A stretch of DNA of 64,000 nucleotides from Sulfitobacter sp. M05 (GTDB taxonomy: Bacteria > Pseudomonadota > Alphaproteobacteria > Rhodobacterales > Rhodobacteraceae), in NCBI RefSeq assembly GCF_029285175.1, contig NZ_JABEDH010000008.1, forward strand, positions 62,001 through 126,000, written 5' to 3'. Positions 63,312 to 64,000 of this stretch are shown piece after piece. The position numbers and the translations under genes were made by a program. Positions within the stretch are counted from its first letter, which is position 1. Every line of letters starts with the position of its first letter. The notes beneath the pieces are model-generated. The model saw only the letters and a list, made by a program, of their open reading frames with translations. It searched no databases and had not been told where the DNA came from.

Positions 63312-64000
63312 TCATGTCCACATATTGGAACCGCCACAGACCGTAAGTGCCTGTCCGGTCATATATTTGCTGGCGTCTGAAGCGAGGAAAACGGCAAGGC
63401 CGGCAAAATCATGAGGTTCGCCAAGGCGACGCAGCGGGATTTCGTTTTCGATGCGCTTGGCAACTTCTGGATTGTCCCACAATTCACGGGCGAATTCGGT
63501 TTTCACAAGGCCCGGGCAGATCGCATTGAACCGCAAACCGTCGGGGCCGAACTCGGCGGCTAGGTTACGCACCAGACCGATCAATGCCAGTTTCGACATG
63601 CCATAGGTACCCAGCATGACCGAGGGCTTGAAGGCACCGATGGATGAGGTGAACGCCATCGAACCGGCCCCTTTGGCGACCATGTCAGGGGCCACCATCT
63701 TGGCCAGCCAAAGATTGGATTGAACGTTGGCATTCATGGTTTTTTCGTAGGCATCGTCGGGGATTTCCGAGGTTTTGCCATAGTAGGGGTTTACCCCTGC
63801 ATTGCCGATCACCACGTCAATTGGTCCAGCCAGCTCATGTGTCTTGTCGACCAAAGCCTGTAATTGCTCTTTGTGCCCGACATTGCAAGAGACCGCATGT
63901 GCGGTCCCTTTCCCCAGCGCGTTAATGCCGGCAGCGGCTGCATCCAGCTGCTCTTGCTTGCGGGCCGAGATGACAACAGTTGCGCCATGTTCGGCCAAGG
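63312..64000 (-). CDS. Short-chain dehydrogenase/reductase, 5' end outside the window
   Basis: About 229 residues of a classical SDR; the N-terminal Rossmann glycine motif lies beyond the right edge. Visible parts: AEHGATVVISARK, IGNAGVNPYYG, TSSIGAF, active-site YGMSKLALIG, and the C-terminal YMTGQALTVCGGSNMWT. The arginine after the second strand (ISARK) suggests NADP. It starts a unit with the next SDR and the VOC gene, probably part of the same acyl-CoA catabolic island. Confidence 0.85.
   Translation of the reverse strand, partial: LAEHGATVVISARKQEQLDAAAAGINALGKGTAHAVSCNVGHKEQLQALVDKTHELAGPIDVVIGNAGVNPYYGKTSEIPDDAYEKTMNANVQSNLWLAKMVAPDMVAKGAGSMAFTSSIGAFKPSVMLGTYGMSKLALIGLVRNLAAEFGPDGLRFNAICPGLVKTEFARELWDNPEVAKRIENEIPLRRLGEPHDFAGLAVFLASDASKYMTGQALTVCGGSNMWT

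Overview
The window reads as marine Roseobacter-group (Rhodobacterales, Alphaproteobacteria) DNA. It carries a near-complete methylated-amine regulon of the kind known from marine roseobacters, many tightly packed operons with ATGA overlaps, and a ParAB/Rep replication module of plasmid or chromid type. No rRNA, tRNA, CRISPR array, insertion sequence or prophage was seen.

Region 1 (1-21.8 kb) is methylated-amine catabolism. A minus-strand operon reads amt, a 70-aa membrane protein, mgsA, mgsB, mgsC, gmaS and tmm (cut by the left edge). Divergently, dmmDABC encodes the dimethylamine monooxygenase module. Then come two regulators (XRE-cupin and a GlxA-type AraC), a minus-strand mgdABCD operon (N-methylglutamate dehydrogenase), and divergently tmoXWV (trimethylamine N-oxide uptake). 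Together: TMAO is imported, TMA is oxidised to TMAO, DMA is demethylated to MMA, MMA is joined to glutamate as gamma-glutamylmethylamide, converted to N-methylglutamate, and demethylated to glutamate with release of a C1 unit. TMAO demethylase (tdm) is not in the window.

Region 2 (21.8-33 kb) is mixed. It holds a Tat-exported PhoX phosphatase with a Pho-box-like site, a UDP-sugar dehydrogenase, an SLC13 transporter with a LysR regulator, hemF, psd-pssA, a gamma-glutamyltransferase-family enzyme and a nitroreductase.

Region 3 (33-37.3 kb) is a replication and partition module: parA-parB on the minus strand, an AT-rich intergenic origin with five degenerate 22-bp iterons, and a Rep_3-type initiator on the plus strand. 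The core lipid and haem genes nearby suggest that the replicon is a chromid or that a plasmid has integrated.

Region 4 (37.3-59 kb, with a fragment at 62-64 kb) is a large acyl-CoA catabolic island of unknown substrate. It has a MaoC hydratase, two MDR reductases, a two-subunit acyl-CoA dehydrogenase, two SDRs, a thiolase, a nitronate-monooxygenase-like flavoprotein, an ACAD10/11-type phosphotransferase, two histidine phosphatases, an IclR regulator, a complete branched-chain-type ABC importer, a serine hydrolase, an acetoacetyl-CoA-synthetase-type ligase and a TesB thioesterase. The kinase beside a beta-oxidation set recalls the 4-hydroxyacid and levulinate routes.

Region 5 (59-62 kb) holds two unusual proteins: a 521-aa protein with a peptidoglycan-binding-like N-terminus and a glycine-rich hydrophobic core, and a DUF4214 protein that looks secreted. 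The window ends inside an SDR gene that forms a small operon with a second SDR and a VOC protein.
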